Source: Faecalicatena fissicatena (GTDB lineage Bacteria; Bacillota; Clostridia; Lachnospirales; Lachnospiraceae). From it: a DNA stretch of 64,000 nt. The position numbers and the translations under genes are program-made. The notes beneath the pieces are model-generated. The model made no database searches. It saw nothing but the letters and a program-made list of their open reading frames with translations, and was not told where the DNA came from. Numbering within the stretch: position 1 is the stretch's first letter; each line of letters opens with the position of its first letter. The stretch is taken from the NCBI GenBank assembly GCA_001028025.1, contig LDAQ01000001.1, positions 62,001 to 126,000 on the forward strand, read 5' to 3'. Positions 54,629 to 63,101 of this stretch are shown here, one piece after another.

Positions 54629-55576
54629 ATGAAACAAGAGTTGAATGATAGAAAAAAAATGATGGCGCAAGGTGATATTGCTGTTATTACAGATATCCAA
54701 AGATATTCTGTGCATGATGGTCCGGGAATCAGAAGTCTGGTGTTTTTTAAAGGCTGTCCCCTGCGATGTCAGTGGTGCCATAATCCGGAAACCCATGATC
54801 CTTTGCCAGAATTATTGTTTAACGATGAACTTTGTATTGGCTGTGGTGCTTGTGTTGTGGAGTGTCCAACACAATCAATCAGTGTGGTTGATAATCAGAT
54901 AAAGACAGAAAAGCAAAATTGTTTGCTGAAACAACAATGCGTGGATGTGTGTTATGCTGGTGCAAGAAAAATTTCAGGCCATTACTATACTGTTGATGAA
55001 GTATATGAAAAAGTTATTCGTGACAGAATTTTTTACGACACCACAGGCGGCGGAGTTACGCTTAGCGGCGGTGAAGTTTTGGTGTATTGGAAGTTTGCGG
55101 CCCAATTATTACAAAAGTTAAAACATGGAGGTATCCATACTGCAATAGAAACTTGTGGATATTCGCCGTGGAATGAATTTGAGAAAGTACTTGATTATAC
55201 AGATCTGGTATTATATGATGTGAAGCATTGTGATGACACAATGCATAGAAGGTTTACAGGAAAAGGGAACCGTTTAATTCTTGAAAATCTTAAAAAAGTC
55301 AGCGATTTTAATCGACCTGTGATAATTCGGATTCCAGTTATTCCTGGATTTAACGATACCAGGAAAAATATGCAGGAAGTCGCACATATCGCAGCAGAGA
55401 TTGGAGCAAAAGAAATACATCTGTTGCCTTTTCATCAGATTGGTGAATCTAAGTGGGATTCTACTGGAAAAACATATCATTTTAGAAATATTGAAGAGCC
55501 AAGCAAAGAAAGTATGGCTGAAATAAAGCAGATGCTAGCTGAAACGGGAGTTCCTGTAGTTGTTGGTGGTAGTTAG
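54629..55576 (+). CDS. Glycyl radical enzyme activase (radical SAM, PflA type)
   Basis: A 315-residue radical SAM enzyme that installs the glycyl radical on the preceding enzyme. The CXXXCXXC motif is GCPLRCQWCHNPE. Between it and the SAM fold lies a ferredoxin-like insert with two cysteine clusters (CIGCGACVVEC and CLLKQQCVDVC), as in activases of diol dehydratases and CutC, not of PFL itself. GGGVTLSGGEVL is the SAM-binding glycine motif. Of two nearby ATGs (54623, 54629), the second has AAAGGA 8 bases upstream and is chosen. It starts 23 bases after the radical enzyme gene. Confidence 0.94.
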   Translation: MKQELNDRKKMMAQGDIAVITDIQRYSVHDGPGIRSLVFFKGCPLRCQWCHNPETHDPLPELLFNDELCIGCGACVVECPTQSISVVDNQIKTEKQNCLLKQQCVDVCYAGARKISGHYYTVDEVYEKVIRDRIFYDTTGGGVTLSGGEVLVYWKFAAQLLQKLKHGGIHTAIETCGYSPWNEFEKVLDYTDLVLYDVKHCDDTMHRRFTGKGNRLILENLKKVSDFNRPVIIRIPVIPGFNDTRKNMQEVAHIAAEIGAKEIHLLPFHQIGESKWDSTGKTYHFRNIEEPSKESMAEIKQMLAETGVPVVVGGS

Positions 55577-56278
55577 TAAAGATCATACAGCAAAGGGGGG
55601 GGGATCAGGTAAGGCTATGATGATGGAACAATTCAGATTGTCGGTGAAGTGAAAAGTTTATTTCCACTTTGAAAACGGCAAAAAGAAAAGTGGCAATTAC
55701 TCTTACAAAAAGAGCGATTACCAACTTTTAGTATTCCTAAAAGTAGAATTAAGTGATACAATCAAGAAGAGAAATAACAAAGCTGTCTGCTCAGAAAGAG
55801 CTTTCTGGGCATGTTAAGAAAGCGGTCTTTAGACGTGTTTTTAAAGGGGACAAGACTAAATTCCACTTGCTGGGACGTATATATTCCTGACAGCCGCCTG
55901 TTATTTCTTTCTTTAATTTCAGTTCTTATCAATCTCTTTTGCGAAATGCCGTCCTCAAGGACTTCTGTAAATCCTAATGGGCGGCATTTATTATTTTACA
56001 CCAAATCTTTTCCATCTAACTTATCTATCTGAATCATCTGAGGTACACAAAATCTTATAGCAGCCCAGTCCTTAGTTCCTCCGCAGATTTCTTGGAGAGC
56101 ATTTCCAGGGCAATGTCGAATACCCCCTTGCCACAGAACGTATAAGTATCTCCGTATGTAAAGATAGATTCGGCGTAGACTCTGTTGAGTAAAAACATAA
56201 ACGGGTACCAGCAATGATTAATTCCGTGGGACATAGCCTCCGTCCGGGACTCGGCTGGCACTCAGTGTATGAATATGA
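55577..56278. other. Gene-poor stretch between two operons
   Basis: An imperfect hairpin at 55691-55724 (TGGCAATTACTCTT with AAGAGCGATTACCA) could end the radical-enzyme operon. A second hairpin at about 55945-55990 (AAATGCCG with CGGCATTT) is followed by ATTATTTTA. A minus-strand short frame lies at 56055-56261. The rest shows no recognisable gene, and it may include decayed DNA. Confidence 0.5.
56055..56261 (-). CDS. Short unknown frame, possible gene fragment
   Basis: A 68-residue frame opening at a GTG directly after a TGA, ending KKSAEELRTGLL. It has an ordinary protein-like composition (MSHGINHCWYPFMFLLNRVY), but no ribosome site, and I recognise no family. It follows the PRD regulator on the same strand by 17 bases. 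It is more likely the end of a decayed gene than a functional one. Confidence 0.25.
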   Translation of the reverse strand: MPAESRTEAMSHGINHCWYPFMFLLNRVYAESIFTYGDTYTFCGKGVFDIALEMLSKKSAEELRTGLL

Positions 56279-58171
56279 TCAATGCCGCTTTAGATAATTG
56301 ATAAAATCTACATGTGTGTCGGCAGATATTAATAACTTTACCTTTTCCGGAGTTTCTAGTGTTTGTACAATTCCGTTATAAATCTCCATAAACCGCTTAC
56401 GGTCATCGGCATTTACAGCGATCATTAATACGATATATATTTTTTGATTATCCCATATAATTCCTTTTTTGTTAATCAAAATACAAAACATAGTTTTTTT
56501 AGCGTTTAGTTCTACTGCATGGGGAATAGAAAATGTGTTAAAAAAACAAGTAGACGATAATTCTTCACGTAAGAGAACGGAGTCAATAAATCCTTCTTCA
56601 CATAATCCGAAATCAATTATTTTTTGTCCAAGAAATTTGATTGCCGCTTCTTTTGTGTTCAAATCTTCTTGTCTATAAAATAGTTTTTCGTGAAACAGGG
56701 AGGACAATAGTTGATTATATCTGCTTTCCTGCTTTTTCTTTAAACAAGCATGTATGGCTCTGTCAATTTCTATGTAGTCCTTATTTGTGTAAAACGGTGA
56801 GATACATATCGTTTTTGCTCCGGCAATAGTCATCGGGGCAGTTGTAATGAACAGATCGGCATCCATGGATGTGATGGCTTGTTCTTGTTCAAAATTTGCG
56901 ATTGAAATATCAACCAATTCTGAAAATTGATTCATAAGCTTATCTTTTGTTCTTGCCATAATATGATGATATTCGTGGCATAGCAGCGCAACCTTTATTT
57001 TGCTGCTTTTTGTTGTGGCACTTTCAATTAAATAACCTATATGAACGCTGATATATCCTATCTCCGAATCTGGTATATAAAGGTGATAAGTGTCCCCTAT
57101 TTGTTTCGCAATATGTACAGAGACATCATGAATGAAAGGACAGTTGCGCTTAATGTTTTCAAGAATGCCGTTTGTTACAGTCTGCATGTTTCTGAGCCGT
57201 ATTATCATATTATTGGCATGTAGTGCAAATGCATATAAGGAATCGGAATAATCAATGTCTAACATATAGTAAGTAAAACTACTCAGCAGAATATCGCTGA
57301 TTTTATTGAGAAATTCTGAAGTCATGACTTCAGAAGCAAATGCAGTATCCGATATTTCAGACAGTGGTTTGATCTGACCGGATAAAAGTGTTGCGATGTG
57401 GACCAGGTCGGCATTTGTCGGCGCTATATGCCAGTGTTCCGCATATTGTTCGCAAATCTCCTGCGCAATCTGAAATTCAACACTTAAACTGGCAGTATCA
57501 TGATAAGTGATTTCGTTTACGTAATACTCATCCTTCATACGATATAAAGCGATAGAAATATTGATTATAATATTCGATAAATAAGCATTATCCACGCTGT
57601 AGTTGAATTTACTGATCGAGTTTATGATAATAGACTTCATTCTTCCGGTATTTATATTAGGAAAGTAGAGGCTAAGATTGTTAAAATTAGCAAAAGTAGG
57701 AGTTGTCTCTTCAAATATAAGATGGTTGATCAGTCTTCGTTTGCTTAGTTCATTGCCCTCAATATGGATATGCATTTTTTTCCTCGAAATATGCAGATCA
57801 TGTGAGGTGAGAAGAGGCTGGAACGAATTTAATATTTTTTCCAGACTGCTTGTGCTGAGATAAAAAGTGTCTGCTAAGTCATCTATTTGGCATGGCTTGT
57901 TAGAGGATATTAATTTGCGCAGTATCAAATGTTCATAGCTTTGAGTCGGCTGTATATGCTGGCTGCATAGAGCGTAATTCTCTGTATCTATAGAATAGCC
58001 TTTATTCGAGGAATGAATCAAAAATAATTGCTGGTTGATTTCAGCAACCTCTGTCTGAATAGTGCGTATAGAAACATTGAGCAGCAGGCTTAATGACTTA
58101 CCGGTAATAGATGGATTCGCATTCGCAATTTCCATTATGATTCTTCTTTTTCGATCACTAAAACGATCCAT
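56279..58171 (-). CDS. LicR-like PRD-containing transcriptional activator with EIIA domain
   Basis: A 630-residue regulator: N-terminal winged helix-turn-helix (ITGKSLSLLLNVSIRTIQTE), a second Mga-like helix-turn-helix (IDDLADTFYLSTSSLEKIL), two PRD domains (about 180-390) with His residues for PTS phosphorylation, an EIIB-like domain (about 400-480) and a C-terminal EIIA(fructose/mannitol)-type domain with SIPHAVEL. The order and length match LicR/MtlR activators. In other Firmicutes such proteins activate beta-glucoside PTS operons when their sugar is taken up and HPr phosphorylates them. It diverges from the cellobiose-type PTS operon, with 222 bases between. Confidence 0.9.
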   Translation of the reverse strand: MDRFSDRKRRIIMEIANANPSITGKSLSLLLNVSIRTIQTEVAEINQQLFLIHSSNKGYSIDTENYALCSQHIQPTQSYEHLILRKLISSNKPCQIDDLADTFYLSTSSLEKILNSFQPLLTSHDLHISRKKMHIHIEGNELSKRRLINHLIFEETTPTFANFNNLSLYFPNINTGRMKSIIINSISKFNYSVDNAYLSNIIINISIALYRMKDEYYVNEITYHDTASLSVEFQIAQEICEQYAEHWHIAPTNADLVHIATLLSGQIKPLSEISDTAFASEVMTSEFLNKISDILLSSFTYYMLDIDYSDSLYAFALHANNMIIRLRNMQTVTNGILENIKRNCPFIHDVSVHIAKQIGDTYHLYIPDSEIGYISVHIGYLIESATTKSSKIKVALLCHEYHHIMARTKDKLMNQFSELVDISIANFEQEQAITSMDADLFITTAPMTIAGAKTICISPFYTNKDYIEIDRAIHACLKKKQESRYNQLLSSLFHEKLFYRQEDLNTKEAAIKFLGQKIIDFGLCEEGFIDSVLLREELSSTCFFNTFSIPHAVELNAKKTMFCILINKKGIIWDNQKIYIVLMIAVNADDRKRFMEIYNGIVQTLETPEKVKLLISADTHVDFINYLKRH

Positions 58172-58312
58172 AACTTTCTCCCTTCTACTACAATATAGGA
58201 TGAAATACGCAATCAGTTAAAAACAATAAACCACACGTTTGGTTTTTACATGAAGCATAAGATTATTATAGAAATATTATAGGGTAAGGTTTCGGAAAAA
58301 ACAATGAATGGT

Positions 58313-58332
58313 TTTGCGTGGTACACCGCAAA
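58313..58332. promoter_or_regulatory. Palindrome in the PTS operon promoter region
   Basis: TTTGCG and CGCAAA arms around an 8-base centre, in the intergenic region between the LicR-like gene and the PTS operon. It is a candidate activator or repressor site; a promoter TTTTAC-N17-TATAGA about 58245-58275 is possible. Confidence 0.45.
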
Positions 58333-58393
58333 CGTAGATTTGTAAAGAAATTAGAAATAAAGTAGACTGAATTTCAAAAGGAGGACAAAGCTT

Positions 58394-58720
58394 ATGAATC
58401 AAGAAGAAATGCAGGCGATATCATTTGAAATCATTAGTTATGCTGGGGATGCATTTTCCTACTTTTTCCAGGCTGTAGATAGAGCAAAAGAGGGAAAAGC
58501 TGAAGAAGCGGAGGAATTGATGAAAAAAGGGGATGAGCAAATGGTGAATGCACACAGGGCACAGACATCCCTTCTGACAGCGGAAGCAACCGGAAAGAAG
58601 CTGGAGTATAGTATTATTATGGTTCACGCACAAGACCACCTAATGACAACGCTAATGTATGAAAGAGTTGCCAAAGAATTTATTTCGTTATATAACGAAA
58701 AAGCTGATTTGAAAAGGTGA
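58394..58720 (+). CDS. PTS lactose/cellobiose family IIA component
   Basis: A 108-residue EIIA of the Lac family, a three-helix protein that accepts phosphate from HPr. The phosphorylated residue is His78 in MVHAQDHLMT, at the same number as His78 of LacA-type EIIA. The length is normal. An AAAGGAGG site precedes the ATG. First gene of the operon IIA, GH1, IIC, IIB, HPr-like. Confidence 0.93.
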   Translation: MNQEEMQAISFEIISYAGDAFSYFFQAVDRAKEGKAEEAEELMKKGDEQMVNAHRAQTSLLTAEATGKKLEYSIIMVHAQDHLMTTLMYERVAKEFISLYNEKADLKR

Positions 58721-58802
58721 TTTGCGCTATTTCAGGAAAGTGCCGTTTATGAAAAGCTATATTTAAGAAATATTTATTAAAGAAAGGCAAGGTAAAGAGA
58801 AA

Positions 58803-60203
58803 ATGAATAACTTTTTGTGGGGGAGTGCTACAGCCGCTTACCAATGCGAGGGCGGATGGAAAGAGGGCCAAAAAGGCTTGTCGAATTGGGACACTTTTTG
58901 CCATAGCGAGAAAAACAATGTAAATCCGGTAACAGCAGATATTTCGAGCGATCATTACCACCGTTATGAAGAAGATATAAGAATGCTGTCAGAAGGGAAC
59001 CAAAATGCTTACCGCTTTTCCATTGCATGGACCAGGATTATACCCGAGGGAAGGGGGAAAAAGAGTCAAGAGGGGATTGATTTCTATCACCGTATTCTGG
59101 ATACCTGCAAACGGTATCATGTGGAGCCGGTGGTTACTTTATACCATTATGATTTACCGCAGCCGTTATACGAGAATGGGGGATGGGAAAATCGTGATAC
59201 GGTTGAGGCTTATACGGAATATGCAAAGATATGCTTTGAAGAATTTGGAGGTAAAGTGAACCTGTGGGCAACGATTAATGAGCCGGGCTATGATACGATT
59301 TGCTGTTATGGCAGAGGGAATTATCCGCCGAATGTACAGAATCTTGAGCGGAGGTGGCGGGCAATGTACCATCTTCTTATAGCAAGCGCAAGTGCGGTGA
59401 AGGTCTATAAATTAATGAAGCTAAATGGGGCGATCGGAATTGTTAGTGACAGCTATTCGATTGAGACATTAGTGGACAATGAAGAATATCAAAAGGCAAA
59501 ATATTGGGCAGATTTGTTTTATAACCGTTCCGTAAACGAAGTGAGTGTCACAGGAATTTATCCGCAGGATTTAATTGACAAGTTAAAAGCAGATGGATTC
59601 GATACTTCTTACATCTTAGCGGAGGATGAAGAAGTTTTCATGGCGGGCAAAGTAGATTATCTGGGTATTAATGCGTATGACCGGACATTAGTGAAGCCCT
59701 ATCAGGGTGGAGAAACATCTATGACGGCGAATAATACAGGTGATGGGGTGACGAAAAACGAAACAATTATTAAGAATTGGTTCGTCCTGGATGAAGACCC
59801 CGATACCGAGAAAAACGCTTGGGGATGTGAGCTTTACCCAAAAGCTGTCTATAATTTATTGCTTGAGTTAAGGAAGATTTATCCCAATACGCCAGTGATT
59901 ATTACAGAAAATGGCTTAGGGTATTATGATAATTTAGAAAATGGTGAGGTACAGGATACTTACAGGATAGATTTTTTGAAAAGCTACATAGAATGGATTT
60001 TAAAGGCTATGGAAGAGGGGTGTGATGTAAGAGGATATTTTGTATGGTCAACGATGGATCTGTACAGTTGGATTAATGGTTACAATAAGCGATACGGCCT
60101 TGTTTATGTGGATTTTGATAATGATAATAAACGAATACCTAAAAAAAGCTATTATTGGTATAAAAATTTTATAGAACAAGAGAGGAATAAGGAAAATGGA
60201 TAA
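58803..60203 (+). CDS. GH1 family 6-phospho-beta-glucosidase
   Basis: A 466-residue GH1 enzyme. The acid/base is Glu160 in TINEPGYD and the nucleophile Glu369 in ITENGLGYYD. Placed in a cellobiose-type PTS operon, it would hydrolyse the phosphorylated beta-glucoside in the cytoplasm. The phosphate-binding signature in the C-terminal part is expected around RYGLVYVDFDN and KRIPKKSYYWYK, as in phospho-beta-glucosidases. Its stop overlaps the IIC start by 8 bases. Confidence 0.93.
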   Translation: MNNFLWGSATAAYQCEGGWKEGQKGLSNWDTFCHSEKNNVNPVTADISSDHYHRYEEDIRMLSEGNQNAYRFSIAWTRIIPEGRGKKSQEGIDFYHRILDTCKRYHVEPVVTLYHYDLPQPLYENGGWENRDTVEAYTEYAKICFEEFGGKVNLWATINEPGYDTICCYGRGNYPPNVQNLERRWRAMYHLLIASASAVKVYKLMKLNGAIGIVSDSYSIETLVDNEEYQKAKYWADLFYNRSVNEVSVTGIYPQDLIDKLKADGFDTSYILAEDEEVFMAGKVDYLGINAYDRTLVKPYQGGETSMTANNTGDGVTKNETIIKNWFVLDEDPDTEKNAWGCELYPKAVYNLLLELRKIYPNTPVIITENGLGYYDNLENGEVQDTYRIDFLKSYIEWILKAMEEGCDVRGYFVWSTMDLYSWINGYNKRYGLVYVDFDNDNKRIPKKSYYWYKNFIEQERNKENG

Positions 60204-61491
60204 ACTTAATCACTTAATCGAAAGGAAAGTTGCTCCGGCAGCGAATAAATTGTCACGGCAAAAATATTTACAAGTTATTCAAAATGTTTTTTTAGCAATG
60301 GTGCCGTTGTTTACGATTGGTAGTTTTTCCCTTGTAATTACATCTCCGCCAATGGATTACACAACAATGGAGCCGGGAATTTTGTGTTCCATTATGAAGG
60401 GGTGGCAAGCGCTGGCAGACTTTACGGGACCCGTTCTGAATCTATTATTTGCGGTAACAATGCCGTTTATGGCATTATATGTGGCAATGGGGATTGGATT
60501 TTTCCTGGCAAAGCATTATAAAATGAATACATTTGTACCTGTTATTATAACAACTGCATCATTTGTTATATCGACAGGTTTGGATAAAGAAGGGAACCTG
60601 TCCTTTGTAAATTTCGATGCGACAGGTTTGTTTGCGGCCATTTTGGTATCCATTGTGACGTTTGAGACATATCGGTTTTTATCAGAGAAAAAAATTGGCC
60701 GTATCAATCTGGAGGGCGGCGGAGTACCTCCTGCACTTGCAGATTCGATCGGCAATTTAATTCCTATTATGATAGTTTTGCTGGGAATTTCTATCGTTAG
60801 TAATATCATGATAGCATTAACGGGCGGTGCGTTCCCGGCATTTATGGCAATGCTGATGAGTCCCCTCGTATTAGCCGTAGACAATATCTGGGGTGTTATT
60901 ATCTTGTCCGTAGTCGTAATGCTTTTCTGGTGGTTTGGTATTCATGACTCGGTAATTACAAGTGCACTCGACCCATTCTTTTACAATAACCTTGGTATCA
61001 ATGCTGCCGCATTTGCAGCAGGAACGGCAGCAGTAGCGCTGCCGCGTATTGTAACAACACCATTCTGGTGGAATTTTATGGCAATCGGGGGAAGCGGTGC
61101 GACACTTGGATTAGCCTTTTTGGCAGCTTCGAGTAAATCAAAACAAATCAGGACCATAGGCAGAATTTCAGTAATTCCTGCCATATTCAATATAAATGAG
61201 CCTTTGATTTTCGGTCTGCCATTGATGTACAATCCGATCATGATGATACCGTTTATAATCGTAATGCCGTTAAATGGAGTTCTGACATATTTGGCGATGA
61301 GTTCGGGATTAGTAGCGCGGACATTTGCATATGCAAGCTGGAATATGTTTGCACCAATTGCAGCGTTAATTGATACAATGGATGTCAAAGCACTGCTCTT
61401 AATACTTGTGCTGATTGTTATCGATATATTGATATACTTACCATTCTTTAAAGTATATGAGAAGCAAAAATTGAAAGAGGAAAGTATGTAG
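60196..61491 (+). CDS. PTS cellobiose-family IIC component
   Basis: A 431-residue membrane protein of the Lac-family EIIC (cellobiose type), with about ten hydrophobic segments. Characteristic stretches are WWFGIHDSVITSALDPF (substrate-site loop) and IFNINEPLIFGLPLMYNP, where the conserved NEP segment is found. It carries beta-glucosides such as cellobiose across the membrane while EIIB phosphorylates them. It overlaps the GH1 gene, so uptake and hydrolysis are translationally coupled. Confidence 0.95.
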   Translation: MDKLNHLIERKVAPAANKLSRQKYLQVIQNVFLAMVPLFTIGSFSLVITSPPMDYTTMEPGILCSIMKGWQALADFTGPVLNLLFAVTMPFMALYVAMGIGFFLAKHYKMNTFVPVIITTASFVISTGLDKEGNLSFVNFDATGLFAAILVSIVTFETYRFLSEKKIGRINLEGGGVPPALADSIGNLIPIMIVLLGISIVSNIMIALTGGAFPAFMAMLMSPLVLAVDNIWGVIILSVVVMLFWWFGIHDSVITSALDPFFYNNLGINAAAFAAGTAAVALPRIVTTPFWWNFMAIGGSGATLGLAFLAASSKSKQIRTIGRISVIPAIFNINEPLIFGLPLMYNPIMMIPFIIVMPLNGVLTYLAMSSGLVARTFAYASWNMFAPIAALIDTMDVKALLLILVLIVIDILIYLPFFKVYEKQKLKEESM

Positions 61492-61516
61492 ATATAAATA
61501 AAAGGAGGAGTACAAA

Positions 61517-61819
61517 ATGAATATTTTGTTAATATGTAATGCGGGAATGAGTACCGGAATTATGAGACTGCGTTTGGAAGATGAGCTGAAAAGAAGGGGG
61601 ATTGAGGGCAGTGTAAATGCTGTGCCATTGGTTGAGCTTGATGATTACATTGAATCAGCGGAGGTATTTTTACTGGGACCTCAAATCCGGTTTGCCAAAG
61701 ACGATGTTGCAGCTAAGGCGGGGAATAAACTGACCATGGTTATCGCACCGCAGGATTTTGGCGCGATGAACGCAAAAAAAGTAATGGATGATATTATAGG
61801 TAATGGAGTTAATGTATGA
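61517..61819 (+). CDS. PTS cellobiose-family IIB component
   Basis: A 100-residue EIIB of the cellobiose type. The phosphorylated Cys7 is in LLICNAGMSTG, followed by the P-loop-like segment. It accepts phosphate from EIIA and gives it to the sugar. The last four bases overlap the next gene. Confidence 0.93.
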   Translation: MNILLICNAGMSTGIMRLRLEDELKRRGIEGSVNAVPLVELDDYIESAEVFLLGPQIRFAKDDVAAKAGNKLTMVIAPQDFGAMNAKKVMDDIIGNGVNV

Positions 61820-62073
61820 AAAAATTTAATTACCAGATCAAAGACCCATTGGGAATTCATGCGAGACCAGCAGGTATGCTGGTAAAAGAAGCTAAGAAAT
61901 TTGAAAGTGTGATTACATTGGTAAAGGGCGAAGAAAAAGTAGATGCAACGAAAATAATGGCGGTTATGTCAATGGGCGTGACGGTCGGTGATACGGTGAT
62001 GCTGGAAGCCGCCGGATCAGATGAGAACGCAGCAATTGAAGCTATGGAAACATTTTTTGCTCAATATCTGTAA
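61816..62073 (+). CDS. HPr family phosphocarrier, Lys at position 46
   Basis: An 85-residue HPr-like protein. His15 and Arg17 in GIHARPAG are at the same numbers as in Bacillus subtilis HPr, so it should take phosphate from enzyme I. The serine (Ser46) that HPr kinase phosphorylates in Firmicutes is lysine here: residues 41-50 read KVDATKIMAV, aligned without gaps to KTVNLKSIMGV. It therefore probably cannot act as a CcpA cofactor through seryl phosphate. It is the last gene of the PTS operon, overlapping IIB, and may serve that operon or the LicR-like regulator. The general HPr gene is not in the window. Confidence 0.9.
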   Translation: MKKFNYQIKDPLGIHARPAGMLVKEAKKFESVITLVKGEEKVDATKIMAVMSMGVTVGDTVMLEAAGSDENAAIEAMETFFAQYL

Positions 62074-62227
62074 TTATGATTCAGACTTAAACAGAAGAAA
62101 ACAAAGTAGTCAATGAAGTAGCTGTTCCGTACAGGATTGTGCATTTACCGCACAGTCCGTACGAAAAGCTATGTGAAAAAAGGGCACACTTATAACCGGA
62201 ATTTGAGATTCCCTTTTTACGGAAACT
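62074..62227. other. Region between the HPr gene and the transposase remnant
   Basis: An imperfect hairpin (CGTAC..GGATTGTGC with GCACAGTCCGTACG, 62128-62162) is present but is not followed by T. It may mark the end of a decayed insertion sequence. No gene seen. Confidence 0.4.
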
Positions 62228-62690
62228 TTATGCTATAAGAGGTTTTAAACTGCGGATATATTGGTGTTTATAAACTTTATCTGCGACCATGACGGTTACA
62301 AGTTAGGATATGCCCGCAAGCAGTAAATCCGCATGGAGTGTCTTTTCATTCTGTGTTATGCGCCCTGCCACACAAAAGCTGTCCTTGAAATGGTTGATTG
62401 CTTTTTCAACGTTCCCCCTGATTTTGTATGTGGAATCTCCGCAGCGCAGATGTGATTTGCTACCTTCCCGTTTTATAGAAAGAGAAGGATCTTTGGGACA
62501 GCAGGGGATACCAGCTTTATTGAAAGGACAGTGTGAATCTTACGTAGAGAGCCGCTCATTAAAGGGGGTGAAGGCTTTTTTAAAAGGTGCATCCTGCAAA
62601 AGTTATTTGTAAATCTCAGCGCAGTCAAAAGCAGCATCTCCCAGAAAAGCCTTAAGATTAATCAGCGGGTGTTTTACAGCTTATACGACA
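62228..62690 (-). pseudogene. Decayed IS transposase, C-terminal part
   Basis: Read on the minus strand in one frame, the sequence gives KHPLINLKAFLGDAAFDCAE, ...APFKKAFTPFNER, ...CPKDPSLSIKREGSKS, ...IRGNVEKAINHFKDSFCVAG, ...QNEKTLHADLLLAGI, ...ADKVYKHQYIRSLKPLIA and a stop. These are the second half of a DDE-type transposase. Three TAA codons interrupt it (62603-62605, 62540-62542, 62303-62305), and a stretch with further cysteines seems deleted between HLRCG and DSTYK. No intact start or N-terminal half was seen. Confidence 0.85.
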
Positions 62691-62793
62691 GAGTTTACGA
62701 CAAATTTACGACATTTCGAAGATTACTTATAACGAGTTATAATAATTTACGTGAGATTTTGAGATTTTTGGTAATATTGACCAAAAAAACTGC

Positions 62794-62822
62794 TTGCATA
62801 ACCACATACAATGGGTTATAAT
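62794..62822 (+). promoter_or_regulatory. Promoter of the FMN riboswitch-ribU unit
   Basis: TTGCAT, a 17-base spacer and TATAAT, 20 bases before the riboswitch. Confidence 0.85.
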
Positions 62823-62842
62823 AACCTATAGAATAGAATGAA

Positions 62843-62962
62843 TTCTTCGGGGTCGGGTGTAAATCCCAACCGGCGGTATAGTCCGCGACCCGTTGCCGCA
62901 ATGGCATCGGCTGAACTGGTGTAATTCCAGTACCGACAGTAAAGTCTGGATGAGAGAAGAAA
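62843..62962 (+). promoter_or_regulatory. FMN riboswitch (RFN element)
   Basis: The conserved pieces of the FMN aptamer are present in order: TTCGGGGTCGGGTG, AATCCC, ACCGGCGGTATAGTC, GCGACCCG, GGCTGAACTGGTG, AATTCCAGTACCGACAG, AGTCTGGATG and GAGAGAAG. The ends pair (TTCTTC with GAAGAA). When FMN is bound, the following terminator should form and stop transcription of ribU. Confidence 0.96.
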
Positions 62963-62989
62963 ATAGTGCCATAATAAGCATGATATTAA

Positions 62990-63017
62990 CCCCGGATACT
63001 TTAAATCCGGGGTTTTA
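62990..63017 (+). terminator. FMN riboswitch expression-platform terminator
   Basis: CCCCGGAT pairs with ATCCGGGG over a 7-base loop, followed by TTTTATTA. Confidence 0.85.
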
Positions 63018-63101
63018 TTATGTTTAAGACACGATCTCCAGGAAGATTTTCTTTCTTTTCAATTCAAATTAATTATATTTAATTAAAGGAGAGAAACGAT
63101 T

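Noticed and set aside
55811..56032. 73-codon plus-strand frame between the activase and LicR-like genes
   Set aside because: No ribosome site, crosses a hairpin, no recognisable family.
62310..62612. 100-codon plus-strand frame
   Set aside because: It is the antisense of the transposase relic, which is the real coding signal on the minus strand.
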